This document shows, one piece after another, positions 1-6,940 of a stretch of 7,395 nt of DNA. The notes beneath the pieces were generated by a model that worked only from the letters and a program-made list of their open reading frames with translations, was not told where the DNA came from and did not search any database. Source of the stretch: Deltaproteobacteria bacterium (GTDB lineage Bacteria; Desulfobacterota; Desulfobaccia; Desulfobaccales; 0-14-0-80-60-11); contig JAFDHU010000072.1 in assembly GCA_019308625.1 (NCBI GenBank), positions 1-7,395 of the forward strand, read 5' to 3'. Made by a program: the position numbers and the translations under genes. Position 1 is the stretch's first letter; every line of letters begins with the position of its first letter.

Positions 1-9
1 GGGTAAAAA

Positions 10-393
10 ATGCCCTGGGAAATCTTTCATGAGGATCTGGTTTCCTTGCTGGCCCAAACCCTTTCCTGGCGCAGCCGGCGCCACGAAATCATTGCCGGCA
101 ATGTGGCCAACCTGGACACCCCTGGCTACACCAGAAAAGACCTTGATTTTCGCGAGGTGTTGAGCGCCTGCCTGTCGGGCGGGCCCCGGATCTGCCTGGT
201 AGCCACCCACCCGACGCACCTTCGCCCGACTCCGCCAGCAGCCGGCCTGGTGCAGGACTCCGGCCAACCGGTGGATCTGGACCGGGAGATGGTGGAGATG
301 GCCACAAATCAATTAAATTACCAGGCCGAGGTGCAGATGCTCAACCGCAAGCTGGAGAATTTGCGCACCGTTCTCAGAGGAGACCTGCGATGA
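10..393 (+). CDS. flgB: Flagellar proximal rod protein FlgB
   Basis: FlgB is a proximal rod subunit of the flagellar basal body, exported by the flagellar type III system and assembled in the periplasm next to FliE and FlgC. The 127-residue product carries the rod/hook-family N-terminal signature NVANLDTPGY (residues 31-40), a short variable middle, and the C-terminal FlgB signature VDLDREM (88-94) followed by NQLNYQ and a final helix. No cleavable signal peptide is seen, as expected for a type III substrate. It is slightly shorter than the roughly 130-140 residues usual for the family. The ATG at 10 gives the expected N-terminus, but only nine bases of upstream sequence are present, so its ribosome binding site and any promoter cannot be judged. 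The stop overlaps the flgC start (ATGA, 390-393), so the two genes are probably translationally coupled. Identification is firm. Confidence 0.96.
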   Translation: MPWEIFHEDLVSLLAQTLSWRSRRHEIIAGNVANLDTPGYTRKDLDFREVLSACLSGGPRICLVATHPTHLRPTPPAAGLVQDSGQPVDLDREMVEMATNQLNYQAEVQMLNRKLENLRTVLRGDLR

Positions 394-707
394 ACATTTT
401 TACCACCATGGAAATCAGCGCCTCAGGTATGACGGCCCAGCGGCAACGCCTGAACGTGATCGCCGAGAATCTGGCCAACGCCCACACCACCCGCACTCCG
501 CAGGGCGGCCCCTATCTCCGGAAAAATGTCATTTTGGAGAGCCGCCCCGTGGAGGATTTCGCCAGCTTCCTGGAGGTCTGGCCCAACGTTAATCCGGTGG
601 CCGAACTGGTCAGCCTCACCCTGGCCAGCCGGGCCTTTGAGGCCAATGTGGCGGTTTTCCGGGCCGCCCGGACTATGGCTCTCAAAGCTCTGGAAATCGG
701 TCGCTGA
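390..707 (+). CDS. flgC: Flagellar proximal rod protein FlgC, unusually short
   Basis: FlgC is the second proximal rod protein, stacked with FlgB between FliE and the distal rod. The N-terminal part is textbook FlgC: ISASGMTAQRQRLNVIAENL (residues 9-28), then the TTRTPQGGPY region (33-42) and a KNVILE strand. The C-terminal part is equally typical: PNVNPVAELV (65-74), SRAFEAN (80-86) and MALKALEIGR (96-105). Between them only about 14 residues (51-64) remain. Most FlgC proteins are about 130-150 residues and carry a segment here with a V-x-I-x-x-D-x-x-P strand and a YDP-x-HP motif. This protein is therefore a compact FlgC lacking most of its central domain. Both halves are in one uninterrupted frame, so this is not a frameshift. 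A GAGGAGA box (377-383) lies 6 nt before the ATG, which overlaps the flgB stop. Identity is sure. Whether the short form is natural cannot be decided from this sequence alone. Confidence 0.93.
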   Translation: MNIFTTMEISASGMTAQRQRLNVIAENLANAHTTRTPQGGPYLRKNVILESRPVEDFASFLEVWPNVNPVAELVSLTLASRAFEANVAVFRAARTMALKALEIGR

Positions 708-784
708 ACTGACCCAAACCTCATGAAACCTGATGCCGCTGGCCAGGCCAAGGCGGTCGGCGGGGCCATCGGAGAAAGGGTGCC

Positions 785-1072
785 ATGATGAAAATTGTCT
801 TGCCTGACCTGCCTGCCCGAAAGGTTTTTACCGGCCCTGAGCCTCGGGCCACTTCGGAGGCCGAAGAGCATCTTTTTGCCCGCCTCCTCTCCCAAGTGAA
901 TGGCCTGCAGCAGCAGGCGGATCTGAAAATCCGGGACTTCCTCCTGGGCCGGGCCGACCTGCACGAAGTCATGTTGTCCTTAGAGAGGGCCAGCCTGGGC
1001 CTCAAGCTGCTGGTGCAGACCAGAAACAAAATCATCCAGGCCTATGAGGAATTAAGCCGCATGAATCTCTAA
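785..1072 (+). CDS. fliE: Flagellar hook-basal body complex protein FliE
   Basis: FliE is the small helical adaptor that joins the FliF ring to the proximal rod and is one of the first exported substrates. The 95-residue product has a low-complexity N-terminus (about 1-28). It is followed by the family's C-terminal helices: FARLLSQVNGLQQQAD (31-46), a G-x-x-x-L-H-E-V-M turn (55-63), and LERASLGLKLLVQTRNKIIQ (66-85) ending in AYEELSRMNL. Family members usually have about 100-110 residues, so the N-terminus is slightly short. Two adjacent ATG codons (785 and 788) could start translation. GGAG (771-774) and AAAGGG (775-780) precede them, and the sequence does not separate the two. The gene lies 77 nt after flgC and 32 nt before fliF, in the usual flgB-flgC-fliE-fliF order. 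Confidence 0.94.
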   Translation: MMKIVLPDLPARKVFTGPEPRATSEAEEHLFARLLSQVNGLQQQADLKIRDFLLGRADLHEVMLSLERASLGLKLLVQTRNKIIQAYEELSRMNL

Positions 1073-1104
1073 TCCAGGCTCCTGCCGAACGCTGAAAAAA
1101 ACCG

Positions 1105-2760
1105 ATGGATTCTTTAAGGAGAGCCTTGGCTGCGCTGAAACTGCGCTTTCACGCCCTACCGCCGGCGCAGCGCCTCCTGGCGGTGGGCCTGCTGGGCGCG
1201 GCGCTGCTGGCGGTGGCTTTCGTCTTCGTCCTCCACGGCCGGGTGGACTATGGGGTGCTGTTCGCCAATCTCTCCCAGGAGGACGCCGCAGCCATCGTGG
1301 CCAAACTCAAGACCAAGAAAATTCCCTATCGCCTGGAAGCGGGCGGCTCCTCCATCCTGGTGCCCCAATCCCAAGTTTATGAGACCCGTCTGCTCCTGGC
1401 CAGCGAAGGCATGCCCCGGGGTGGCGGCGTGGGTTTTGAGATTTTTGACCGGCAAAACCTCGGGGTGACGGATTTTGTCCAGCGTCTGAATTACCAGCGA
1501 GCCCTGCAGGGGGAATTGGCCCGCACCCTGGCGGGCATCCCCGAGATTGCCGAAGCCCGGGTCCATATCGTGGTTCCCAAGGAATCCTTGTTCATTGAAG
1601 AGCAGCAGCAGGCTAGCGCCTCCATCGCCCTCAAGCTCCGCCCGGGACGCACCTTGAGCCGCTCCCAGGTTGACGGCATCGTGCATCTGGTGGCCAGCGC
1701 GGTGCCCGGCCTCCATCCTAGCCAGGTGACCGTGGTGGACCTCAGCGGGCGTATCTTAAGCCGCCCCCAGGACGACCTGGGCCTGGGGCTGACCACCGGA
1801 CAGCTCGCCCTCCAGCGCCAGGTGGAGGAGAGTTATGAACGCAAAGTGCAATCACTGTTTGACAATCTTCTGGGGCCGCGCAAATCCATCGTGCGAGTTA
1901 CCGCGGACCTGGACTTTCAAAAAATAGATATTCGGGAAGAAACTTTTATTCCCAACCGGGAACTGGTCCGCAGTGAACAAAAGACCCTGGAGCGCACCAC
2001 CCGGGCCCGGGAGGGCTGGGGCAATCCCGAAGCCCGCTTCAATCTGGGCCAGGGAACCATCACCCCGCCGCCCGGCAAAGGTCCGCCGCCTCTGCTCCCG
2101 CCAGCCCAGGCCAAGCCCTCGCCAGGCAGCACCGCGGAACGGCAAAGCGAGCTACGCAATTATGAAATCAACCGGGTCGTGCGCCAGATTGTGGACAGCC
2201 CCGGGAAGATCAAACGGCTCTCCATCGCCATTGTGGTGGACGGCGTATATCAGAACCAATCAAAAACTTTTGCGCCCCGCAGCCCTGAGGAAATGCGGCG
2301 CCTTGCCAACCTGGCCAAAAAGGCGGTGGGGTTCAATGCCGAACGAGGAGACCAGTTGGAAATTTCCTGCGCCCCCCTGGCGTCCCAGCCGCTGGCCGGA
2401 GCCGTGGCCGCCAGTGTAGGAGATTCCTGGTGGAAGATCTCCATATCTTTGCTGAAAATCGTCCTTCTGGGGCTGGTGGTTCTGGGGGCCTTGATTTTTC
2501 TGCTGCGCCAAAAACCCTTCCGGGACAGACCATCACTGCTGAAAGGGCCGCCTGCCTCGGTGCTCTCCCCCCAGCCCGAAGCGGAGAGAACCCTGGCGGC
2601 TGAAACCCCGACTCCCAAGGGCCTTCCTGGCGAGAAACCCCGGGTGGCGCTGCCCGACGCGGTAGGCGGACAGGAGCGCGTGGCCCAGCTGGTCACCGCC
2701 TACCCAGACCGGGCCGTGGAAGTGTTGCGGTTGTGGCTGCATGAAAAAGATATCAAGTAG
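1105..2760 (+). CDS. fliF: Flagellar MS-ring protein FliF
   Basis: FliF builds the MS ring in the inner membrane, the platform for the rod, the export gate and the FliG rotor. The 551-residue product has a first membrane segment at about 23-43. Next comes the periplasmic ring-building region, including YGVLFANLSQEDAAAIVAKL (49-68), GFEIFDRQNLGVTDFVQRLN (110-129) and ARVHIVVPKESLF (151-163). A beta-collar/RBM3 region ends in NYEINRVVRQIVDSPGKIKR (352-371). The second membrane segment is at about 446-467. The cytoplasmic tail ends in AYPDRAVEVLRLWL (532-545), the typical FliG-binding C-terminus. A proline-rich stretch (320-342) sits in the collar loop. No clear ribosome binding site precedes ATG 1105. 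An in-frame TTG at 1126 has AGGAG four bases upstream, so a 544-residue product is possible. Length and domain order are normal for FliF. Confidence 0.97.
   Translation: MDSLRRALAALKLRFHALPPAQRLLAVGLLGAALLAVAFVFVLHGRVDYGVLFANLSQEDAAAIVAKLKTKKIPYRLEAGGSSILVPQSQVYETRLLLASEGMPRGGGVGFEIFDRQNLGVTDFVQRLNYQRALQGELARTLAGIPEIAEARVHIVVPKESLFIEEQQQASASIALKLRPGRTLSRSQVDGIVHLVASAVPGLHPSQVTVVDLSGRILSRPQDDLGLGLTTGQLALQRQVEESYERKVQSLFDNLLGPRKSIVRVTADLDFQKIDIREETFIPNRELVRSEQKTLERTTRAREGWGNPEARFNLGQGTITPPPGKGPPPLLPPAQAKPSPGSTAERQSELRNYEINRVVRQIVDSPGKIKRLSIAIVVDGVYQNQSKTFAPRSPEEMRRLANLAKKAVGFNAERGDQLEISCAPLASQPLAGAVAASVGDSWWKISISLLKIVLLGLVVLGALIFLLRQKPFRDRPSLLKGPPASVLSPQPEAERTLAAETPTPKGLPGEKPRVALPDAVGGQERVAQLVTAYPDRAVEVLRLWLHEKDIK
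1117..1121 (+). promoter_or_regulatory. Possible internal ribosome binding site in fliF
   Basis: AGGAG inside the first codons of fliF lies four bases before an in-frame TTG at 1126. ATG 1105 itself lacks an obvious box. If used, the site would give a FliF seven codons shorter, still with the whole first membrane segment. The spacing is short and TTG is a weak start, so the upstream ATG is kept as the default. Confidence 0.3.
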
Positions 2761-2781
2761 CGGTACTTTCCTTGGCAGAAT

Positions 2782-2786
2782 GGAGG
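2782..2786 (+). promoter_or_regulatory. Ribosome binding site for the GTG start of fliG
   Basis: GGAGG lies ten bases upstream of GTG 2797, the codon that gives the normal FliG N-terminus. A nearby ATG at 2780 is out of frame, has no box of its own and closes after 13 codons, so it is not the fliG start. Confidence 0.65.
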
Positions 2787-2796
2787 TGCACTTTCG

Positions 2797-3813
2797 GTGG
2801 CGATCAAAGCGGACAAGTTGAGCGGCCTGGACAAGGCAGCCCTGGTGATCCTCAGCCTGGGGGAAGGACAGGCCGGGGAGATTCTCAAACGCCTGGATGA
2901 CAAGGAGTTGCAGCTCCTGGGCCATCGCCTGTCCAAAATGAATGTCGTTCCCACCAAGCAGATGGCCGCGGTGCTAGAGGAGTTCAGCCGCATGATGACC
3001 TCCCCTGAGGCCATAGTAGTCAGAGGCGACCAGTTCTTCAAAAACACTATCGCCCACACCATGGACCTGAAACGCCAGGAAGAGCTCCTGGACAAGCTGG
3101 ACCTGGAGCAGAGCCCTGAGTTTTTCCAAAAGATAAAAAAACTTGACTCCCGCACGGTGGCCTCCTTTCTGGGCAACGAACACCCCCAGACCATTGCGGT
3201 GGTGCTGGCCCATCTGGAGCGAAGCCAAGCCGGCGCGGTGCTGGCGGAACTGCCGGAAAAACTGCAGGTAGAAGTGGTGCGGCGCATTGCCCATCTGGAC
3301 CAAGTGTCCCCGGCCATCATTGAGGAAATTGACGCGGCCCTAAGAGAGGAAATCACCCTGGTGGAGGAAGTGGGAGGACGTTTGGTGGGCGGCCCGCAGT
3401 CCGTAGCAGAAATTCTGAACCAGATGGATCGAACCCATGAAACCGCTATCCTGCAGCGTCTGGAAGAGGAGAATCTGGAGGCCCTGGCCGAAGAGATTCG
3501 CCGCTACCTGTTCACCTTTGAGGACCTTCTGGGGGTGGAGGACCGGGGCATCATGGCCCTGCTGAAAGAAATCAACACCCAGGACCTGGCTCTGGCTCTC
3601 AAGGCCGCGTCCGAGGACTTGAAAGCCAAGTTCTTTAAGAACATGTCCAGCCGGGCGGCGGAGATGCTTCAGGAAGAGTTGGAAATCATGGGTCCGGTAA
3701 GGTTGAGGGATGTGGAGGCGGCCCAGCAAAAGATCATCCAGGTGGCCAAACGCCTGGAGAGCGAAGGCCAACTCGTGTTGACCAGCAAGGGCGGCGATGA
3801 CATCTTTGTCTAA
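2797..3813 (+). CDS. fliG: Flagellar motor switch protein FliG
   Basis: FliG is the rotor protein that binds FliF, forms the top of the C ring and receives torque from the stator. The 338-residue product shows all three domains: an N-terminal FliF-binding domain (about 5-100), a middle domain with the EHPQTIA motif (128-134), and a C-terminal torque domain. The linker has Gly pairs at 193-194 and 198-199. An MFVF-like LFTFEDLL motif lies at 238-245. The torque helix contains KNMSSRAAEMLQEELE (281-296) then GPVRLRDVEAAQ (299-310). The charged positions used in Escherichia coli appear as R286, E293, E294 and R302, so charge is kept with Glu in place of Asp. The start is a GTG with GGAGG (2782-2786) ten bases upstream, and no in-frame ATG fits. 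The gene follows fliF by 36 nt. The length is typical. Confidence 0.97.
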   Translation: MAIKADKLSGLDKAALVILSLGEGQAGEILKRLDDKELQLLGHRLSKMNVVPTKQMAAVLEEFSRMMTSPEAIVVRGDQFFKNTIAHTMDLKRQEELLDKLDLEQSPEFFQKIKKLDSRTVASFLGNEHPQTIAVVLAHLERSQAGAVLAELPEKLQVEVVRRIAHLDQVSPAIIEEIDAALREEITLVEEVGGRLVGGPQSVAEILNQMDRTHETAILQRLEEENLEALAEEIRRYLFTFEDLLGVEDRGIMALLKEINTQDLALALKAASEDLKAKFFKNMSSRAAEMLQEELEIMGPVRLRDVEAAQQKIIQVAKRLESEGQLVLTSKGGDDIFV

Positions 3814-3822
3814 CCGGTACAA

Positions 3823-4512
3823 ATGAAGGCGGAAGACTTAAAACCCTTTCAGTTGCCAAGTCTTAGAGGGCAGACCCCCGCTTTGTCCGAATCGGAAAAG
3901 TTTGTGCTGCAGCCCCTGGATCAGCAGATTCCGGTTAAACCCTCCTACTCTGAAGCCGAGTTGGTCAGCCAGGCCGAGCGGATTCTGGCGGAGGCCGAAG
4001 CCCGGCGCCAGCTCATCGAGCAGCAGGCTTATGAAGCCGGCTTCCGCCAGGGGCAGAAGGACGGCCGGGAAGTAGGCCGACGCGGTCTGGAGGAGATCAT
4101 CCAGCGCCTGGAGAAGCTACTGCAGGCCCTGCTGGAGGAGAAAGAAGAATTATTCCGGCAGCGGGAGGCCGACTTGGTTGAACTGGTGCGCCTGATTAGC
4201 CGCAAAATTATCTTGCGGGAACTGAGCCTGCGGCCCGAGGCCATTCGGGACCTAGTGGAGGCGGGGGCCAAAAAACTGTTTGACACTGAACAGCTTCGGC
4301 TTCTGGTGCATCCCCAGGATTACGAATTGTTGGCCGATTCCTCCCGGAACTCCTGGCCTCCCGGGCTGGAACTAGTGCCCGACCCCGGCGTCAGCCCCGG
4401 AGGCTTCCGGCTGGAGACCGACCGGGGCGACCTGGACGGCACTCTGGAGACCCGCTGGGCTCAGGTAAGCGAGGTCATTGACCAGGTTCTGGGCAGGAAA
4501 TATGAAGACTGA
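3823..4512 (+). CDS. fliH: Flagellar export apparatus protein FliH
   Basis: FliH is the cytoplasmic stator-like regulator of the FliI export ATPase and links it to the C ring. The 229-residue product has a poorly conserved N-terminus (1-45) and a helical Glu/Ala/Arg-rich stretch. A run of glycines spaced by four follows (G73, G77, G81, G85), the GxxxG repeat that characterises FliH and related peripheral-stalk proteins. Next is a coiled-coil segment rich in Glu and Leu (about 88-120). The globular C-terminal domain holds the conserved GGFRLETDRGDLDGTLETRW block (193-212). The ATG at 3823 starts 9 nt after the fliG stop with no obvious Shine-Dalgarno box, so translation probably depends on coupling to fliG. 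Its end overlaps fliI. Position and the GxxxG run make the call secure although the sequence is fast-evolving. Confidence 0.93.
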   Translation: MKAEDLKPFQLPSLRGQTPALSESEKFVLQPLDQQIPVKPSYSEAELVSQAERILAEAEARRQLIEQQAYEAGFRQGQKDGREVGRRGLEEIIQRLEKLLQALLEEKEELFRQREADLVELVRLISRKIILRELSLRPEAIRDLVEAGAKKLFDTEQLRLLVHPQDYELLADSSRNSWPPGLELVPDPGVSPGGFRLETDRGDLDGTLETRWAQVSEVIDQVLGRKYED

Positions 4513-5827
4513 ACGCCTGGATTGGCAATTATTGCATCAGGCCCTGGAGCAGGTGGAACCTTTCGCCTTCACCGGCCAAGTGGAGGAGATGACCGGCCTG
4601 GTCCTCAGGTGCCGTGGGCCGCAGGGCCCGGTGGGGGCGGTCTGCCGGGTGGAGCTGCCGCCTCCCCGTCCCCCCGTGACCGCCGAAATTGTGGGCTTCC
4701 GCCACCAGCAAACGCTGCTCATGCCTTATGGTGACGTCCGGGGGCTTGAGCCCCACACCCGGGTGGTGCTCAAATCCAGTCAGGCTATTGCCCGGGTGGG
4801 CGACTCCCTCCTGGGGCGGGTCATTGACGGCTTGGGCCGGCCCTTGGACGGCAAAGGCCCCCTGAGGTTGGCACAAAGTTACCCGCTGCACGCCCCGCCT
4901 CTGAACCCCTGTGAGCGCCGAACCATTGACACCCCTCTGGACGTAGGCATCCGGGCCATCAACGGCCTGCTCACCCTGGGCAAGGGCCAGCGCATCGGCA
5001 TCTTTGCTGGCTCAGGGGTGGGGAAAAGCACCCTGATGGGCATGATCGCCCGCTTCACCCGCTCCGACGTGAGCGTCATCGGTCTCATCGGCGAACGGGG
5101 CCGGGAGGTCAAGGAGTTTATTGAGCGGGATTTGGGCCCGGAGGGGCTGGCCCGGGCCTGCGTGGTGGCCGCCACCTCCGACACCCCGCCGCTGGTGCGC
5201 CTCCGGGGGGCATATCTGGCCACGGCCATCGCCGAATTCTTCCGGGACCAAGGCCGAGACGTTATTTTGATGCTGGACTCTCTCACCCGCTTTGCCATGG
5301 CTTCCCGGGAAATCGGGCTGGCCGTAGGGGAGCCCCCCACCGCCCGGGGATACACGCCCTCAGTCTTCAGCCAGTTACCCAGCCTCCTGGAGCGGGCTGG
5401 AGCCTGCCAGGGCAAGGGGAGCATCACCGGCATCTACACTGTGCTGGTGGAGGGGGATGACCTCCTGGAGCCCATCGCTGACGCCAGCCGGGCCATCCTG
5501 GACGGCCACATCGTGCTTAGCCGGGAACTGGCCAACCGGGGACATTACCCTGCGGTGGATGTGCTGGAAAGCATCAGCCGCCTCATGCCCCAGGTGGCCG
5601 CGCCGGAGCACCTGAAGCTCCGGGAAAAACTGATCCAGGTGGTGGCCGCTTACCGCCGTGCCGAGGATTTAATCAATATCAATGCCTATGTCCGGGGCTC
5701 CAACCCGGAGATTGACTATGCCCTGGAAAAAATCGGTCCGGTGACTGCCTATCTCCGGCAGGGAATGGGGGAAGGAGTGTCTCTGGCCCAGGCTGTCCAG
5801 GAACTTAAAGGGCTGTTTGCCTCATGA
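4502..5827 (+). CDS. fliI: Flagellum-specific export ATPase FliI
   Basis: FliI is the F1-beta-like hexameric ATPase that drives unloading of flagellar export substrates, together with FliH and FliJ. From ATG 4502 the product has 441 residues, the usual length. An N-terminal beta-barrel domain (about 20-95) precedes the catalytic domain. Visible motifs are DGLGRPLDGKGP (109-120), Walker A AGSGVGKST (169-177), the catalytic-glutamate motif GERGREV (197-203, E198), Walker B VILMLDS (254-260), and the TGIYTVLVEGDDLLEPIADA block (309-328). The C-terminal helical domain runs from about 360 to 441. The frame can be extended upstream to a TTG at 4478. The ATG at 4502 gives the normal family N-terminus and has AGGA at 4495-4498, although its spacing is short. 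The gene overlaps fliH by 11 nt and fliJ by 4 nt. No catalytic residue is missing. Confidence 0.97.
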   Translation: MKTERLDWQLLHQALEQVEPFAFTGQVEEMTGLVLRCRGPQGPVGAVCRVELPPPRPPVTAEIVGFRHQQTLLMPYGDVRGLEPHTRVVLKSSQAIARVGDSLLGRVIDGLGRPLDGKGPLRLAQSYPLHAPPLNPCERRTIDTPLDVGIRAINGLLTLGKGQRIGIFAGSGVGKSTLMGMIARFTRSDVSVIGLIGERGREVKEFIERDLGPEGLARACVVAATSDTPPLVRLRGAYLATAIAEFFRDQGRDVILMLDSLTRFAMASREIGLAVGEPPTARGYTPSVFSQLPSLLERAGACQGKGSITGIYTVLVEGDDLLEPIADASRAILDGHIVLSRELANRGHYPAVDVLESISRLMPQVAAPEHLKLREKLIQVVAAYRRAEDLININAYVRGSNPEIDYALEKIGPVTAYLRQGMGEGVSLAQAVQELKGLFAS

Positions 5828-6291
5828 GTCCTGCAGTGCGGTTCCACTTTCCCCTGGAGACCGTGCTGCGGGTTCGGGAACTGCGGGAGGAGCAGGCCCG
5901 CCTGGAGCTGGCCCGGGCCTTGGCCCGGCTGGAAAAGAGCCGCCAGGTCCTGCAGGACATGGAGCGGCAGCTGGTCGAAAAGCTTGGGACCTTGCATCGG
6001 ACGGCGGCAGAAGAGATGGAGGCCCCGGATTACCAGCTTCATGCTGACTACCTAGATCACCTGCAGGAGGCCATTCAGACCTGGCAGGCCCGCCTTGCCC
6101 AAGAGGAGAGAGAAGTGGAGGAGCTAAAGCTGAAACTTGAGCAGCTTTATCAGGAGCGGCGTCTGCTGGCCCGGCTGAAAGAAAAGCAATACGCCCACTT
6201 CCGGCGGGAAGTGGAAAAGGTCCTGGAAAAGGAAGCCGAAGCCGGGGTGCTGCAGCGCTGGCCGGGAAGGCAGGACTCAGGAGCGGCTTAG
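5824..6291 (+). CDS. fliJ: Flagellar export protein FliJ
   Basis: FliJ is the coiled-coil central-stalk protein of the export ATPase. It sits in the FliI hexamer and contacts the FlhA export gate. The 155-residue product begins with the family pattern F-x-F-P-L-E-T-V-L (7-15) followed by R-V-R-E-L-R-E-E. It continues as an almost unbroken Glu/Arg/Leu-rich antiparallel coiled coil: helix one about 16-65, helix two about 72-140. The second helix includes LKLKLEQLYQERRLLARLKE (101-120) and a Tyr a few residues later. The sequence is poorly conserved in this family, so length, helical composition, the N-terminal motif and position after fliI carry the call. The ATG overlaps the fliI stop (ATGA, 5824-5827), indicating translational coupling that would tie FliJ to FliI production. 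The last dozen residues look disordered. Confidence 0.92.
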   Translation: MSPAVRFHFPLETVLRVRELREEQARLELARALARLEKSRQVLQDMERQLVEKLGTLHRTAAEEMEAPDYQLHADYLDHLQEAIQTWQARLAQEEREVEELKLKLEQLYQERRLLARLKEKQYAHFRREVEKVLEKEAEAGVLQRWPGRQDSGAA

Positions 6292-6340
6292 GGGGCGAAG
6301 AGGGAAAGGGCTTGAGCCGAACAACTTCACCGACATAACG

Positions 6341-6354
6341 GGCGTTGCCACGCC
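6341..6354 (+). other. Small GC-rich hairpin upstream of motE
   Basis: GGCGT (6341-6345) and ACGCC (6350-6354) can pair around a 4-nt loop, with a possible G-T wobble extending the stem by one pair. TTT follows, then the ribosome binding site of the next gene eight bases later. The stem is short and the T run is too brief for a convincing terminator. It might act as a weak attenuator or mRNA-processing element between fliJ and motE, or it may be chance in GC-rich DNA. Confidence 0.25.
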
Positions 6355-6361
6355 TTTGATT

Positions 6362-6368
6362 AGGGAGG
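6362..6368 (+). promoter_or_regulatory. Ribosome binding site deciding the motE start
   Basis: AGGGAGG lies five bases before ATG 6374. This is a strong Shine-Dalgarno match with normal spacing. It argues for the ATG at 6374 over an in-frame TTG at 6356, which lies upstream of this box and has no box of its own at good spacing. Confidence 0.75.
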
Positions 6369-6373
6369 CTGCC

Positions 6374-6940
6374 ATGCACCAGGCACCATCAGCGCTGTGG
6401 CCCGGCGGCCGGCTTATGCCTTTCCTGCTGGCCGGCGGGCTTATCCTCAAGATTGCCTTATCGGGCCTGTATCTGGCCCCTCCTGCAGTATGGTCTTGGC
6501 TCTGGCCCAAGGTCAGTGAGGCGGCCACCCCTCCGGCCAGCGGTCCGAATAACCTGGCCGTGGGACCGCGCCTGCTGCCCCTGCTGCAGCAGGAACGCCA
6601 ATCCCTGAAGGCCCGGGAGGCCGCGGTGGCGGTCCGGGAGGAAGTACTTAACACCCTCCGCCAGGAGGTGGAGGAGCGTCTGGAGGAACTGAAGACCCTG
6701 CAACTGCAGGTACTCCAGGCCCTTGAGGAGGAGAGACGCCTCAAAAGCGAGCACCACCGCCATCTGGTGGCCACCTTGAGCGCCATGCCGGCGGAGCGGG
6801 CTGGCAGGCTGTTGGAGAAAATGGATGAAAAGGTCGCGGTGCGGGTGCTCCGGAGCCTGAAGGGCAAGGAGGCAGGGGCCATCCTGGCGGTGCTGGCTCC
6901 GGACAAGGCCGCCCGGTTGAGCCAGCGCCTGTTGCAGTAG
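6374..6940 (+). CDS. motE: MotE/YlxF-like flagellar membrane protein
   Basis: The 188-residue product starts with one hydrophobic segment (about 14-36), an uncleaved anchor or signal. A short Pro/Ala linker follows, then a coiled coil (about 70-128) rich in Glu, Leu, Arg and Gln. The C-terminal helical domain contains LVATLSAMPAERAGRLLEKM (131-150), then E-K-V-A-V-R-V-L-R (152-160) and APDKAARLSQRLL (175-187). The pattern of small helical repeats with K/P-x-x-A-A is that of MgtE-N-like domains found in MotE and Bacillus YlxF. In Rhizobium MotE is a periplasmic chaperone for the motility protein MotC. In many other bacteria the gene simply follows fliJ, as here, and its role is unsettled. The start is taken at ATG 6374 because of the strong AGGGAGG box. 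It lies 82 nt after fliJ, a looser junction than those upstream. The family call is good, the function only inferred. Confidence 0.8.
   Translation: MHQAPSALWPGGRLMPFLLAGGLILKIALSGLYLAPPAVWSWLWPKVSEAATPPASGPNNLAVGPRLLPLLQQERQSLKAREAAVAVREEVLNTLRQEVEERLEELKTLQLQVLQALEEERRLKSEHHRHLVATLSAMPAERAGRLLEKMDEKVAVRVLRSLKGKEAGAILAVLAPDKAARLSQRLLQ

Noticed and set aside
526..726. A second plus-strand frame within flgC that might hold its missing middle segment
   Set aside because: Its translation is Trp/Pro/Arg-rich with no FlgC motif. Both conserved FlgC halves are already in one continuous frame, so a frameshift does not explain the short protein.
2780..2821. A 13-codon ATG leader frame overlapping the start of fliG
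   Set aside because: It has no ribosome binding site of its own, shows no attenuator-like codon pattern, and the GGAGG it overlaps fits the fliG GTG start.
2700..3356. A 218-codon serine-rich minus-strand frame opposite fliG
   Set aside because: It is antisense to clear fliG coding sequence with intact motifs, has low-complexity Ser/Arg composition, and no convincing start signal.
4478..4501. TTG at 4478 as the start of fliI
   Set aside because: It would add eight residues not typical of FliI and deepen the overlap with fliH. ATG 4502 gives the usual N-terminus and length.
5822..6379. A 185-codon proline-rich minus-strand frame opposite fliJ
   Set aside because: It is the reverse-strand shadow of the Glu/Leu/Arg-rich fliJ codons. 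The Pro, Ala, Gly and Ser composition is an artefact of GC-rich antisense reading.
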